Origin: Salinicoccus kekensis
GTDB taxonomy: Bacteria > Bacillota > Bacilli > Staphylococcales > Salinicoccaceae
NCBI RefSeq assembly: GCF_900220995.1
Contig: NZ_OBQF01000001.1
Coordinates: forward strand, 620,001-684,000
Reading direction: 5' to 3'
Length of the DNA: 64,000 nt
The translations under genes and the position numbers were made by a program. Below, one piece after another: positions 36,997 to 46,420 of the stretch (its first letter is position 1; each line of letters begins with the position of its first letter). The notes under the pieces were generated by a model. The model was not told the origin of the DNA. It saw only the letters and a program-made list of their open reading frames with translations, and made no database searches.

Positions 36997-37368
36997 ATGC
37001 TGCAGGAATTCAAGGAATTCATATTACGTGGGAACGTGCTCGACCTTGCAGTGGCAGTGGTCATCGGGGCGGCTTTCGGAAGGATCGTCGATTCATTGGT
37101 GGAAAACATCATCATGCCATCCATCGCATTGCTCTTCGGGGATACGGATTTCGCTTCGGACTGGTCATACATGGGCATCACTTACGGTGTCTTCATCCAG
37201 GCTGTCATCGATTTTCTGATCATTGCAGCTGCAATCTTCGTGTTCATCAAAGTGGTCAACAAGCTGACGAGGGAGCGCTTCGTCGCTGAAGAGGAAGAAG
37301 ACGAGCAGCTGGTGCTCCTCCGGGAGATCAGGGATGCACTGGTCGGGGAAAATGAAAAGAAAGTATAA
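36997..37368 (+). CDS. mscL: Large-conductance mechanosensitive channel
   Basis: 123 residues. [24 protein letters not shown] is the amphipathic helix and first span of MscL; the second span is around residues 66-88, and the cytosolic helix ends in [13 protein letters not shown]-like sequence. The channel opens under membrane tension and lets solutes out on osmotic downshock. GGAGG lies 8 bases before the ATG at 36997; the 5-codon extension is rejected. It is divergent from acnA. Confidence 0.95.
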   Translation: MLQEFKEFILRGNVLDLAVAVVIGAAFGRIVDSLVENIIMPSIALLFGDTDFASDWSYMGITYGVFIQAVIDFLIIAAAIFVFIKVVNKLTRERFVAEEEEDEQLVLLREIRDALVGENEKKV

Positions 37369-37370
37369 AG

Positions 37371-37396
37371 AAAAAACCGGCGGCTGCCGGTTTTTT
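37371..37396 (+). terminator. Bidirectional terminator after mscL
   Basis: AAAAAACCGGC and GCCGGTTTTTT with a GGCT loop. It lies between convergent mscL and the YfcC-family gene. Confidence 0.9.
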
Positions 37397-37401
37397 CAGT
37401 C

Positions 37402-38814
37402 TTACTGAAGATTTATCAGCGTCGCCACAACAAGTGCGACACCGGCGACCAAAAGCCACAGGAGGGTGATCTTCCAGACGAACTGGACCCATTTCAAGTA
37501 TGGTATGCCTGCTACAGCAAGCACCCCCATCAGTGAGGCGGACGTCGGTATGATCGTATTCGTGATCGCATCACCATATTGGAAGGCGAGCACCGCAATC
37601 TGCCTCGGTATCTCCTGGAGATCTGCAATCGGCACCATGATAGGCATGGTCGTCACCGCCTGGCCCGAGCCCGACGGGATGAAGAAGTTGATGATGACCT
37701 GGATCACCAGCATGCCTATGGCCGTCAATGCATTGGGGATATGATCCAGCACACTGCTCATCGAATGGATGATCGTATCGATGATCACCCCTGACTCAAG
37801 GACCACAAGGATGGCACGGGCGAAACCGACGATGATCGCACCGTATACGACGAGCTTCATGCCGTCAATGAACGCATCGAAGATGGCGTTGACTTTCATT
37901 CCGCCGATGAGGCCGGCCACAAGACCGATCAAAAAGAAGTTGGCGGACAGTTCAGTCAGGAACCATCCATGTTGGAAGATGCCGTAAATATTGACGATGA
38001 TACCGATAAGGAATACGACCAAAATGAAAATATGCCTTTTCTTAAGCTGTTCGAATTCGAAGACATCTTCGGTGAAGTTGATCTGCCCGGCTTTGTTCTC
38101 CGTATATATCAGACTTTTTTCGGGGTTGTTCTTCACTTTTTTTGCATAGTTCATGACATATAAAATCGCCAGTCCGAGAACGAATGCGTAAATGACCGTC
38201 CTGAATCCCCAGCCCGAGAAAATCGGAAGCTCCGCAATGCCGTGGGCGATACCAACGGTGAAGGGGTTGAACATCCCTCCAATGAAACCCGAGGCCGCCC
38301 CAAGTGTGACCATCGCCGTCCCCACCATCGCATCATATCCGAGTGCCACTGCAAGCACGATGCCGATCGGCACGAAGATGATGGCCTCCTCCGCCATGCC
38401 CGTCGTGAATCCGAGTATGGAGAAAACAAGCATGATCACCGGTATCATGAGCTTTTCATTCCCTTTGACGACATCCATCACTTTTTGTATCGCCGCCTCG
38501 ATTGCCCCTGTCGCACGGATGATGCCGAAGGCCCCGCCGATCAGAAAGATGTAGAATATTATACTGGAAGCTTCAATCAGACCGTTCGGTATCGACATGA
38601 ACAGCTCGAAGATTCCGACCGGGCTCTGTTCGACTCCCGAGTAGCTGCCGCTCACGACCATCGTCTGGCCGTCGACCTCCGTGCGTTCGTACTCCCCTGC
38701 AGGAATGATGTAACTGAGGGCCGCCCCGATGATGACGACGGCCAAAAGTATTGCATAAGTATGCGGAAACTTCTGACTGATATCTTTAGGACTTTCTGTG
38801 CCTTGTGATGACAT
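37402..38814 (-). CDS. YfcC-family membrane carrier (copy 1)
   Basis: 470 residues with about 12 spans. SYIIPAGEYER near residue 34 and NFFIPSGSGQAVTTMPIMVP near residue 388 are hallmarks of the C4-dicarboxylate anaerobic carrier-like / YfcC family. Substrates in the family include peptides, arginine/ornithine and dicarboxylates; none can be assigned. It has no enzyme partner nearby, and a paralogue is divergent at 38945. The start matches MSSQGTESPKDIS with a ribosome site AAGGGGAG. Confidence 0.85.
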   Translation of the reverse strand: MSSQGTESPKDISQKFPHTYAILLAVVIIGAALSYIIPAGEYERTEVDGQTMVVSGSYSGVEQSPVGIFELFMSIPNGLIEASSIIFYIFLIGGAFGIIRATGAIEAAIQKVMDVVKGNEKLMIPVIMLVFSILGFTTGMAEEAIIFVPIGIVLAVALGYDAMVGTAMVTLGAASGFIGGMFNPFTVGIAHGIAELPIFSGWGFRTVIYAFVLGLAILYVMNYAKKVKNNPEKSLIYTENKAGQINFTEDVFEFEQLKKRHIFILVVFLIGIIVNIYGIFQHGWFLTELSANFFLIGLVAGLIGGMKVNAIFDAFIDGMKLVVYGAIIVGFARAILVVLESGVIIDTIIHSMSSVLDHIPNALTAIGMLVIQVIINFFIPSGSGQAVTTMPIMVPIADLQEIPRQIAVLAFQYGDAITNTIIPTSASLMGVLAVAGIPYLKWVQFVWKITLLWLLVAGVALVVATLINLQ

Positions 38815-38944
38815 TTTGCTCTCCCCTTTTTTATTTTTATAGTATCAGTATAACTCATAAAATGACAGAATTATTACATAATTACAAAATGTCCTGTAAA
38901 TTGCCAAATCATTGAGCTATAATTGAATCACATGTATAAGGGGG

Positions 38945-40342
38945 TTGATCACCATATTAAAAGATATTAAAATGCCTCATGCTTTTGTCCTGATTTATTC
39001 CATTGTGATTCTGGCTGTCCTGGCAAGTTACATCATCCCTGCAGGACAGTATGACCGGTTTGAGGACTCGGAAGGCAGGGAAATCGTCGATCAGGCGAGT
39101 TTTACATATGTTGAGCAGGATCCGGTCGCCCTGACTCAAATATTCACCGTCGTGCCTGAGGGCATGGTGGATGCTGCAGGCATCATCTTCCTGATCTTCA
39201 TCATTGGCGGTGCCTTCGGCATGATCAACGGTACGGGAGCGATCGAAGCGGGGATCAATAGGATGGTATCTTTACTGAAGGATAAGGAAATCGTACTGAT
39301 CCCGCTCACGATGCTGATCTTCTCATTCGGGGGCGCGACATTCGGCATGGCCGAATCGACCCTGATCTTCATCCCGATGGGCGTCATACTCGCACGCTCA
39401 CTCGGGATGGATGCAATGACGGGGATGTCCATGGTGGCACTCGGGGCGGCGGCAGGCTTTGCCGGCGGTTTCATGAACATATTCACCGTCGGGGTTGCAC
39501 AGGAAATCGCAGAACTGCCCCTGTTCTCAGGCATGGGCTTCCGCATCATGATCCAACTTGTCTTTGTGGCGATCGCTTCGTTCTTCGTCTACAGATACGG
39601 CAAGCGGGTGCAGAGGGATAAAAAGAACAGTTATGTATATGACCTTGAAATGAAAGCCGAATCGGAATCAGGCGGCTATAAGTTCAAGGATTTGACCGGC
39701 AGGCACATTGCAGTGCTCTTCATCGTATTTGCAGGACTTGCCCTGATCATTTACGGGGTTGTCCAGGGCTGGTCCACAGGTACGGAACTCGCAGCAATAT
39801 TCCTCGCCATGGGGATATTCTCAGGCCTCGTCGGAGGCAATACACCAAACGGCATTGCAGATGATTTCATCAAGGGAGCGAAAGATGTCACTTTCGGTGC
39901 ATTGATCGTCGGGCTCGCACGATGTATCCTTCTCGTCCTGGAGGACGGGACGATCATCGATACCGTCATCTTTGCAGTGAGTTCGGTGCTTGAAGGTCTG
40001 CCGTCCACTATTGCAGCGATCGGCATGTTCCTGACACAGTTCATCATCAACTTCTTCATCCCGTCAGGTTCGGGTCAGGCTGCAACGACAATTCCGCTGA
40101 TGGCACCGATCGGTGATATCGTCGGCATCCCGAGGCAGTCGGTCGTCCTCGCATTCCAGATGGGTGACGGTCTGTCCAACTACCTCTTCCCGACCTCCGC
40201 CGTCCTGATGGCCGGCTTGTCGATTGCGAACATACCATATGAAAAGTGGTTGAGGTTTGTATGGCCGCTCATGCTGGTGTGGATCATCGCAAGCGGGTTT
40301 TTCATGGCCTTGAGCATCATGATCGGCTACGGCCCTTTTTAA
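38945..40342 (+). CDS. YfcC-family membrane carrier (copy 2)
   Basis: 465 residues by the longest frame, parallel to copy 1: SYIIPAGQYDRFEDSEG near the start and NFFIPSGSGQAATTIPLMAP at the end. About 12 spans. The start is uncertain. The strong AAGGGGG lies directly before TTG 38945, leaving no spacer; ATA 38954 has the best spacing (9 bases); ATG 38972 is 27 bases away. TATAAT at 38918-38923 is the likely -10. The substrate is unknown. Confidence 0.82.
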   Translation: MITILKDIKMPHAFVLIYSIVILAVLASYIIPAGQYDRFEDSEGREIVDQASFTYVEQDPVALTQIFTVVPEGMVDAAGIIFLIFIIGGAFGMINGTGAIEAGINRMVSLLKDKEIVLIPLTMLIFSFGGATFGMAESTLIFIPMGVILARSLGMDAMTGMSMVALGAAAGFAGGFMNIFTVGVAQEIAELPLFSGMGFRIMIQLVFVAIASFFVYRYGKRVQRDKKNSYVYDLEMKAESESGGYKFKDLTGRHIAVLFIVFAGLALIIYGVVQGWSTGTELAAIFLAMGIFSGLVGGNTPNGIADDFIKGAKDVTFGALIVGLARCILLVLEDGTIIDTVIFAVSSVLEGLPSTIAAIGMFLTQFIINFFIPSGSGQAATTIPLMAPIGDIVGIPRQSVVLAFQMGDGLSNYLFPTSAVLMAGLSIANIPYEKWLRFVWPLMLVWIIASGFFMALSIMIGYGPF

Positions 40343-40368
40343 AGGCACGGTTCAAATATTTACATCAT

Positions 40369-40407
40369 AAAAAAGACTCAGGATCTCTCGATCCTGAGTC
40401 TTTTTTA
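40369..40407. terminator. Bidirectional terminator
   Basis: AAAAAAGACTCAGGATC and GATCCTGAGTCTTTTTT form a long perfect stem with a TCTC loop, between the YfcC gene and folC. Confidence 0.92.
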
Positions 40408-40409
40408 TG

Positions 40410-41684
40410 TTATGACCCGGCCGGGTCTTTGAAGAATTGTTTTATATCACTGATGAAATACAGGCTGCCGGTGATCAAAAGCATCTCCCCGTCGAATTCC
40501 TTTATGAATGTCCTGTAGTCGGAGATCTTCTCTTTTTTCGGGTGGCTCACTGCCTCGTAAATCTCTTCAACCGGCCGGGATTTGAAGAATTCGAATTCAG
40601 TCACCTTGAATTCGTCTGCAATTTCAGCCAGTTTATCGACCATCGGACCGATCGGCTTGCCCTTCACCGCAGAGAACAGCACAGTGATCTTTTTATCGCT
40701 GTAATATTCCTTCATCGCGGAGACGAGTGCATCGACAGCTTCATTGTTATGCGCACCGTCAGCGATGATGAGCGGCGATTCCTGCAGTACTTCGATGCGT
40801 CCGCCCCATGAAGTTTCTTCAATCGCATCGACCATCTTGTTCAAGTCCAATGTGAGCCGTCCGCTTTCTTTAAGTTCGAGCAGGGCGGCCATGGCAAGCG
40901 ATGCATTTTCATGCTGATGGGCACCGATCATCTTCAGCTGGATATTTTCAAAGTCGTAGACGCCGTATTTGAAGTCGAACTCATCAGAGCGGTGAAAAAT
41001 GATGATATCCCGGTGCATTTCGACACCTTTGGCATTCTTTTCTTCTAAAACACCGCGTACATATTCCCTCGAATGGTCATCGGCGATATTGTAGACGAGC
41101 GGAATACCTTCCTTGATCACGCCGGATTTGTCCCTGGTGATGTCGATCAGTGTGTCGCCGAGTATTTCCGTATGGTCCAGTCCGATGCTTGTAAGCAGCG
41201 TCATGGCAGGACTGAAGACATTCGTCGAGTCGTACGTGGCACCAAGGCCCGCCTCCACGATCACAAAATCCACAGGATTCATCTTCCCGAAATAGACGAA
41301 CATCATCACCGTGATGATTTCAAATTCCGTAGCCTTGCCGAAAGGCGTCTCCTCTTCCATCAATTCACTGACCGGGCGCACCATCGTCGCAAGCTCGGCT
41401 ATCGCTTCGTCAGGTATGGGGTCACCGTTCACGGCAATTCGTTCATTGAACACCTCGATGTAAGGAGATGTGAAGGTCCCCACTGTATAGTTGTTTGCAT
41501 TCAATGCACTTCTCATATAATTCAGTGTGGAGCCTTTGCCGTTCGTCCCTACTACATGGATGCCGTTGATCTTTTCCTGAGGGGCGCCGAGACGCTCAAG
41601 CATCCACTTCATCCTCTCAAGTCCGGGCTTGATGCCGAACTTCAATTGATCATGTATCCAGTTCAAACTTTCCTCATAGTTCAT
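40410..41684 (-). CDS. folC: Folylpolyglutamate synthase
   Basis: 424 residues, Mur-ligase-type enzyme. P-loop HVVGTNGKGSTLNYM near residue 45, FTSPYIEVFNERI, EAGLGATYDSTN, and GLDHTEILGDTL with metal ligands. It adds glutamates to folates, and perhaps also makes dihydrofolate. It is 16 bases after valS in the same transcript, thus under the T-box. The valS-folC order is that of S. aureus. Confidence 0.95.
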   Translation of the reverse strand: MNYEESLNWIHDQLKFGIKPGLERMKWMLERLGAPQEKINGIHVVGTNGKGSTLNYMRSALNANNYTVGTFTSPYIEVFNERIAVNGDPIPDEAIAELATMVRPVSELMEEETPFGKATEFEIITVMMFVYFGKMNPVDFVIVEAGLGATYDSTNVFSPAMTLLTSIGLDHTEILGDTLIDITRDKSGVIKEGIPLVYNIADDHSREYVRGVLEEKNAKGVEMHRDIIIFHRSDEFDFKYGVYDFENIQLKMIGAHQHENASLAMAALLELKESGRLTLDLNKMVDAIEETSWGGRIEVLQESPLIIADGAHNNEAVDALVSAMKEYYSDKKITVLFSAVKGKPIGPMVDKLAEIADEFKVTEFEFFKSRPVEEIYEAVSHPKKEKISDYRTFIKEFDGEMLLITGSLYFISDIKQFFKDPAGS

Positions 41685-41700
41685 TAACTAAAGACCCCTT

Positions 41701-44322
41701 TTAAGACAAGCTTTCCAGACGCGCTGCCACTTCATCATACTGCGCCTGATACTTGGTTTCTTTTTCTCTTTCCTCCTGCACCACATTTTCCGGTGCATTC
41801 GCAACGAATTTTTCGTTGTTCAATTTGCCGTGTACGCGCTTAAGCTCACCCTGAAGGCGCTCTTTTTCCCTGCTCAGGCGTTCGATTTCCTGTGCTTTGT
41901 CTATCAGGCCGGAGAGCGGCAGGACCACTGTGGCACCGGTGATGACACTCGTCTTATCATCGTCGTTCTTTTCAATTGCAGAGGCGATTTCCAGCGATTC
42001 CGGATTACAGAAGCGGTCGATGTAATGCTTGTTCGCTTCCACTGCTGCACGCCTTGCATCATCCTTCACCTCTATCTTGATATCGATCGGTTTGGACAAC
42101 GGCGTGTTCACTTCGCTTCTTGTCTGGCGTACGGACTTGATGATTTCAACAAGCAGTGCCATCTCTTTTTCCGCCGACTCATCGATATGGCTGTCGTCAG
42201 CTTCCGGCCAGTCACTTGTGACGATTGTCCGGCCGCCTTCGATTGTCTGATAGATTTCCTCTGTGACGAACGGCATGAACGGGTGCAGCATCTTCAGTAT
42301 TTTATCCAATGTGTACAGGAGGACGGAGCGTGTCATGTGCTTCTCTTCATCCGTGCCTTCCGCCATCGGTACTTTGGCCATTTCAATGTACCAGTCGCAG
42401 AAATCGTCCCATATGAAGTTATACAGCAGGCGCCCGACTTCACCGAATTCATATTTCTCGGAGAGCCGTGTCACTTCCCTGATCGTATTGTTCAGGTTCG
42501 TCAGTATCCACTTGTCTGCAAGTGACTTCCTGCCTTCCAGATTGATGTCGGACATCTTGAAGTCCGGACCGATGTTCATGAGTGCGAACCTGGATGCGTT
42601 CCATATCTTATTGATGAAGTTCCAGACGGATTCCACTTTTTCATCACTGTAGCGCAGATCCTGCCCCGGTGTCGTGCCTGTGGAGAGGAAGTATCTCAGT
42701 GCATCGGCACCGTATTTCTCGATGACATCCATCGGGTCGACACCGTTGCCGAGGGATTTCGACATCTTGCGGTTCTGCTCGTCCCGGACGAGGCCGTGGA
42801 GCAGCACGTCGGAGAATGGCTTCTGCCCTGTATGTTCAAGGGAGGAGAAAATCATCCTCGCCACCCAGAAGAAGATGATGTCATAACCTGTGACCAGGAC
42901 ATTCGTCGGGAAGAATTTCTTCAGATCATCCGTCTCTTCAGGCCAGCCCATCGTCGAAAACGGCCATAACGCACTCGAGAACCATGTATCCAGTACATCC
43001 TCATCCTGGGTCCAGTTTTCAGCATCCAGAGGCGCCTCCATGCCGACATATATCTCACCTGTTTCATTGTGGTACCATGCCGGTATCCTGTGACCCCACC
43101 ACAGCTGTCTCGAGATCACCCAGTCGCGGATATTCCCCATCCAAGTGTTGAATGTCTGCTCGAACCTCAGCGGTACGAAATCGATGCGGTTATCGGTCTT
43201 CTGATTGTCCAGCGTGTCTTTGGCAAGGGAATCCATGCTGACGAACCACTGTGTGGACAAGTACGGCTCCACGACTGCATTACTCCGTTCCGAATGACCG
43301 ACGGAGTGTACATGCGATTCGATCTTGATCATCAGATCCTGTGCCTTCAGATCTTCCACCAGCTGCCTGCGGCAGTCGAAGCGGTCAAGACCTGCATATG
43401 GTCCGCCGAGGTCGTTGATGGATCCGTCTGTATTCATCACGTTGATGCGCTCGAGATTGTGCCTGTTGCCGATTTCAAAGTCGTTCGGGTCGTGCGCAGG
43501 TGTGACCTTCATGACACCGGTACCGAAATCCTTATCGACATATTCATCTGCGATGATCGGCAGTTCCCGTTCCATGATCGGAAGGATCGCCGTCTTGCCG
43601 ATGAGGTCCTTGTAGCGCTCATCATCCGGATGCACGACGATTGCCGTGTCTCCGAGCATCGTCTCCGGACGCGTCGTTGCGATTTCAAGGTGGCCCGAAC
43701 CGTCACTCAGCGGATATTTTACATGATAGAACTTACCTTCGACCTCTTTATGGATCACTTCAATATCCGACAGTGCGGTCTCCGTTTTCGGATCCCAGTT
43801 GATGATGTATTCGCCCCGGTATATCAGGCCTTTATTGTACATGTCGACGAACACTTTCCTGACTGCCTCGGACAAGCCGGCATCAAGCGTGAACCGCTCT
43901 TTATCGTAATCCAGGCCGAGGCCGAGTTTCGCCCACTGGTCACGGATGAAGTCAGCATACTCTTCCTTCCAGTTCCATGCGTGCTCCAAAAACTTCTCAC
44001 GGCCGATTTCATGAGCCTTGATGCCTTCCTCGCGCAGACGTGCATCAACTTTCGCCTGTGTGGCGATGCCCGCATGGTCCATTCCCGGCAGATAAAGCAC
44101 TTCATAACCCTGCATGCGCTTCATGCGTGTGATGATATCCTGCAGCGTCGTGTCCCATGCATGCCCGAGATGCAGCCTGCCGGTCACGTTCGGTGGCGGG
44201 ATGACGATGGAATACGGTTCCTTTTCAGATTTTGCATCTGATTTGAAATACCCCTCTTCCACCCACTTCTTATATTTACCTTCCTCAACACTCGCTGGAT
44301 GATACTTCTTCGGCATTTCCAT
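41701..44322 (-). CDS. valS: Valyl-tRNA synthetase
   Basis: 873 residues, class [16 protein letters not shown] has the HIGH motif near residue 40; [12 protein letters not shown] is KMSKS near 520. The editing domain lies between (about 200-340), [10 protein letters not shown] follows it, and the C-terminal coiled coil ends the protein ([21 protein letters not shown]). AAGGAG lies 9 bases before the ATG at 44322; the longer frame runs into the T-box terminator and is rejected. Charged Val-tRNA supply is sensed by the leader. Confidence 0.97.
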   Translation of the reverse strand: MEMPKKYHPASVEEGKYKKWVEEGYFKSDAKSEKEPYSIVIPPPNVTGRLHLGHAWDTTLQDIITRMKRMQGYEVLYLPGMDHAGIATQAKVDARLREEGIKAHEIGREKFLEHAWNWKEEYADFIRDQWAKLGLGLDYDKERFTLDAGLSEAVRKVFVDMYNKGLIYRGEYIINWDPKTETALSDIEVIHKEVEGKFYHVKYPLSDGSGHLEIATTRPETMLGDTAIVVHPDDERYKDLIGKTAILPIMERELPIIADEYVDKDFGTGVMKVTPAHDPNDFEIGNRHNLERINVMNTDGSINDLGGPYAGLDRFDCRRQLVEDLKAQDLMIKIESHVHSVGHSERSNAVVEPYLSTQWFVSMDSLAKDTLDNQKTDNRIDFVPLRFEQTFNTWMGNIRDWVISRQLWWGHRIPAWYHNETGEIYVGMEAPLDAENWTQDEDVLDTWFSSALWPFSTMGWPEETDDLKKFFPTNVLVTGYDIIFFWVARMIFSSLEHTGQKPFSDVLLHGLVRDEQNRKMSKSLGNGVDPMDVIEKYGADALRYFLSTGTTPGQDLRYSDEKVESVWNFINKIWNASRFALMNIGPDFKMSDINLEGRKSLADKWILTNLNNTIREVTRLSEKYEFGEVGRLLYNFIWDDFCDWYIEMAKVPMAEGTDEEKHMTRSVLLYTLDKILKMLHPFMPFVTEEIYQTIEGGRTIVTSDWPEADDSHIDESAEKEMALLVEIIKSVRQTRSEVNTPLSKPIDIKIEVKDDARRAAVEANKHYIDRFCNPESLEIASAIEKNDDDKTSVITGATVVLPLSGLIDKAQEIERLSREKERLQGELKRVHGKLNNEKFVANAPENVVQEEREKETKYQAQYDEVAARLESLS

Positions 44323-44334
44323 AAATGATTTCTC

Positions 44335-44578
44335 CTTCCATAATAAAAACTCCACGTCCTGTAAAATAGGACGGGAGTTCCGCGGTACCACCTAAATTCA
44401 GCAATCATTTGCTGCACTTAAAGTTATTTAACGCATAATTACGTCTAACCCTACTGTCAATTTCAGATTAGATTGATTTCAGACTACTTTCACCCTGAAC
44501 ATCGATGTGTTCCCACCAGCCACACATTCTCTAAAAACCCGTCCAGGCCTACTCTTCTGACCTCGTTATTTGATTAAA
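44335..44578 (-). promoter_or_regulatory. T-box leader of valS-folC
   Basis: The transcript strand has the T-box sequence TTTAGGTGGTACCGCGGA (about 44396-44379), the AGTAGG and GGTGAAAGTAGTC sides of the specifier loop (about 44500-44480), and a terminator AACTCCCGTCCT...AGGACGTGGAGTT followed by T (44344-44376). Uncharged tRNA-Val should prevent termination. The specifier is GTA or GTC: both overlap in AGTAGTC, and GTA is followed by a purine, which fits better. Confidence 0.93.
44344..44376 (-). terminator. T-box attenuator terminator
   Basis: Stem AACTCC(C)GTCCT / AGGACGTGGAGTT with TTTTTATT after it, 20-odd bases before the valS start. It competes with the antiterminator formed by the GGTGGTACCGCGG block. 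Confidence 0.85.
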
Positions 44579-44581
44579 TAT

Positions 44582-44610
44582 ATCTTATACAAATCTGCAT
44601 ATGCTGTCAA
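44582..44610 (-). promoter_or_regulatory. Promoter of the valS transcript
   Basis: Perfect TTGACA (44610-44605), 17 bases, TAAGAT (44587-44582) on the minus strand. The -35 overlaps the last codon and stop of the preceding AbrB-family gene. Confidence 0.8.
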
Positions 44611-45674
44611 GTCCGGTCCTGCCTGCGTCTTCTGTACCTCAAGTACCAGCTGACGAGCGGGGTCACGATCAGGATGATGAAGAATATGCGGAAAATATGA
44701 TAGCTCGAAATCATTGCGATATCCGCACCCATCTCCACAGCCACGATGATCAGCTGGCCGATGCCCCCGGGCGCTGCGCTCAGGAACAGATTATTGAAGG
44801 AATGCACGGTGAACATTTGATAAATGCCCGTGATCACCAGTGTGCCGCCGATCAGCAATATATTTTGAATCAGCATGGAGACGATCATCCGGCTGTTCAG
44901 CTGATACAAAAGCGACGTGATCTGCCTGCCGATCCGGATGCCGAACAATATCTGAGCCACGTTCATGAATTCAATGTTCAATGAAAAATGGTGGCCCGTC
45001 ATGATATTCCAAATCAATACGGAGATGATCGGACCGAGCAGAAACGGGACCGGAAACCTGACCAGTTTGAATATGTACATCAGTATGAAGGCTCCTGCCA
45101 CAATCAGGAGCATCGAAGGTTCCAAAACCTCGGACAGAAGCGGTGCTGGTTCATCTGCTTCCGATGACACAGCCTGATCCGATGCGAATAAGCTCGCTAT
45201 GAAAGGGACCAGTATGACGACAAGGATGATCCTCGACATCTGTGTAATCGTCACAAGCATCAGATCCGCCTTTTTATCCTCTTCAGCAAGGATCAGCATC
45301 TGGCTCAAGGCTCCCGGGACCGATGAAAGTAATGCGGTCTCGGGCGTGCAGCCCGTCAGCTTCATGAATATTCTTGACAGGCCGAGGCTCAAGGAAATGA
45401 TCAGCAGGCTGATGAAGAAGATGTTCCATATATCCCCGATCATTTCCTGCATTGCATCCATCGTGAATGTCGAGCCGATTTCGAAACCGATGACAAAGAC
45501 GCCCAGGTTGCCCATCCATTTCGGAAAATAAAAATCATCCGTCACAAAGCGGATGAACAGGAATGTCGCGGCCATGGATCCGAAAAGCCACGGGAGCACC
45601 ATGCCTGCAGCGTTCAAAATCGAAGAGATGCCAAGTGCTGACAGCAGAAGAATGATTAACCGGATTATTTTCAT
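44607..45674 (-). CDS. AbrB-family membrane protein
   Basis: 355 residues with about 10 spans in two repeated halves; each half contains the AbrB duplication pattern (LPWLFGSMAA in the first, FPVPFLLGPIIS in the second), with SSVPGALSQMLILAEE and SAAPGGIGQLIIVAVEMG as paired core motifs. Older annotation calls such proteins putative ammonia monooxygenase; that is not supported. A transport or regulatory role is unproven. AAGGAAAGG before the ATG at 45674 sets the start. It lies between the cytochrome and valS. Confidence 0.82.
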   Translation of the reverse strand: MKIIRLIILLLSALGISSILNAAGMVLPWLFGSMAATFLFIRFVTDDFYFPKWMGNLGVFVIGFEIGSTFTMDAMQEMIGDIWNIFFISLLIISLSLGLSRIFMKLTGCTPETALLSSVPGALSQMLILAEEDKKADLMLVTITQMSRIILVVILVPFIASLFASDQAVSSEADEPAPLLSEVLEPSMLLIVAGAFILMYIFKLVRFPVPFLLGPIISVLIWNIMTGHHFSLNIEFMNVAQILFGIRIGRQITSLLYQLNSRMIVSMLIQNILLIGGTLVITGIYQMFTVHSFNNLFLSAAPGGIGQLIIVAVEMGADIAMISSYHIFRIFFIILIVTPLVSWYLRYRRRRQDRT

Positions 45675-45717
45675 AATGAAAAACCTTTCCTTGAGTTGGG
45701 GGAGCATTGAAAAACAT

Positions 45718-45745
45718 AAAGACTCCCTGGATCAGGGAGTCTTTA
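45718..45745 (-). terminator. Terminator of the cytochrome c gene
   Basis: AAAGACTCCCTG and CAGGGAGTCTTT with a GAT loop, 8 bases after the cytochrome stop codon. The minus strand continues TATG, so the T run is short. Confidence 0.75.
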
Positions 45746-45753
45746 GTCATAAA

Positions 45754-46347
45754 TTATTCAGACCACATGTCATACATTGCAGTCAGTTCTTCATCACTGA
45801 CCTGATCTTCATCAAACGCAGGCATTGACCCCTGGCCATTCCTTACGATATCGGTGAATTCCTCTTCACTCAGATCTGTGCCCGCAAGTGCCGGCCCCAT
45901 TCCTCCTGAAAAGTCCTCGCCATGACATGAAGCACATGAATTCTGGGCAACGCCTTCAGCATCCACGTCACCTGAGGAAGCACCATTTCCTTCTGCAGCG
46001 CCATCCTCTTCGGCAGCCTGTTCTTCGGCACCTTCTTCACCTTCGACAGGTTCTTCCGTTTCAGCTGAATCATCGCTTGATTCCTCAGTGCCGGCACCTG
46101 TGTCGGCAGTTTCTTCACTGCCTTCACCGTCACCGCCAATATGGAAAATCATTAATGGAATAATTAAAACGATCACCATGATTGGAATCACCCATACCAA
46201 TGGGTTGCGGATATCTTCTTTCTTATTTTCCTTAGAATGAATAATCATTTCACGGCCCTGGCCATCGATGTAGGTCTTACCTTCATCTCTGACACCCTCC
46301 ATGTTGACTTCCTTATCTGTAAGGTTTTGATCTTTTTTATCACTCAT
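45754..46347 (-). CDS. Membrane-anchored c-type cytochrome
   Basis: 197 residues in four parts: a charged cytosolic segment of about 47 residues, one span (about 51-69), a very acidic linker rich in E, D, G, S and T (about 70-130), and a C-terminal haem c domain. CASCH (about residue 138) binds haem; MGPAL and GSMPAF with the methionine ligand follow. It resembles the small cytochromes c of Bacillus (CccA/CccB) that carry electrons to an oxidase. S. aureus has no c-type cytochromes. The following genes in the transcript direction are unrelated. The biogenesis genes are not in the window. Confidence 0.9.
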   Translation of the reverse strand: MSDKKDQNLTDKEVNMEGVRDEGKTYIDGQGREMIIHSKENKKEDIRNPLVWVIPIMVIVLIIPLMIFHIGGDGEGSEETADTGAGTEESSDDSAETEEPVEGEEGAEEQAAEEDGAAEGNGASSGDVDAEGVAQNSCASCHGEDFSGGMGPALAGTDLSEEEFTDIVRNGQGSMPAFDEDQVSDEELTAMYDMWSE

Positions 46348-46420
46348 TCACTGTGACCCCCCAAATATTATTCATACCTATTATACACTTAATTGCTTAA
46401 CTATGAAGCATAATTTTTGG

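Noticed and set aside
43069-44241. 390-codon frame opposite valS
   Set aside because: Antisense shadow; valS is clear by its motifs.
44607-45674. Ammonia monooxygenase annotation for the AbrB-family gene
   Set aside because: Old name carried by homology only; the sequence shows a duplicated membrane carrier-like protein without metal motifs.
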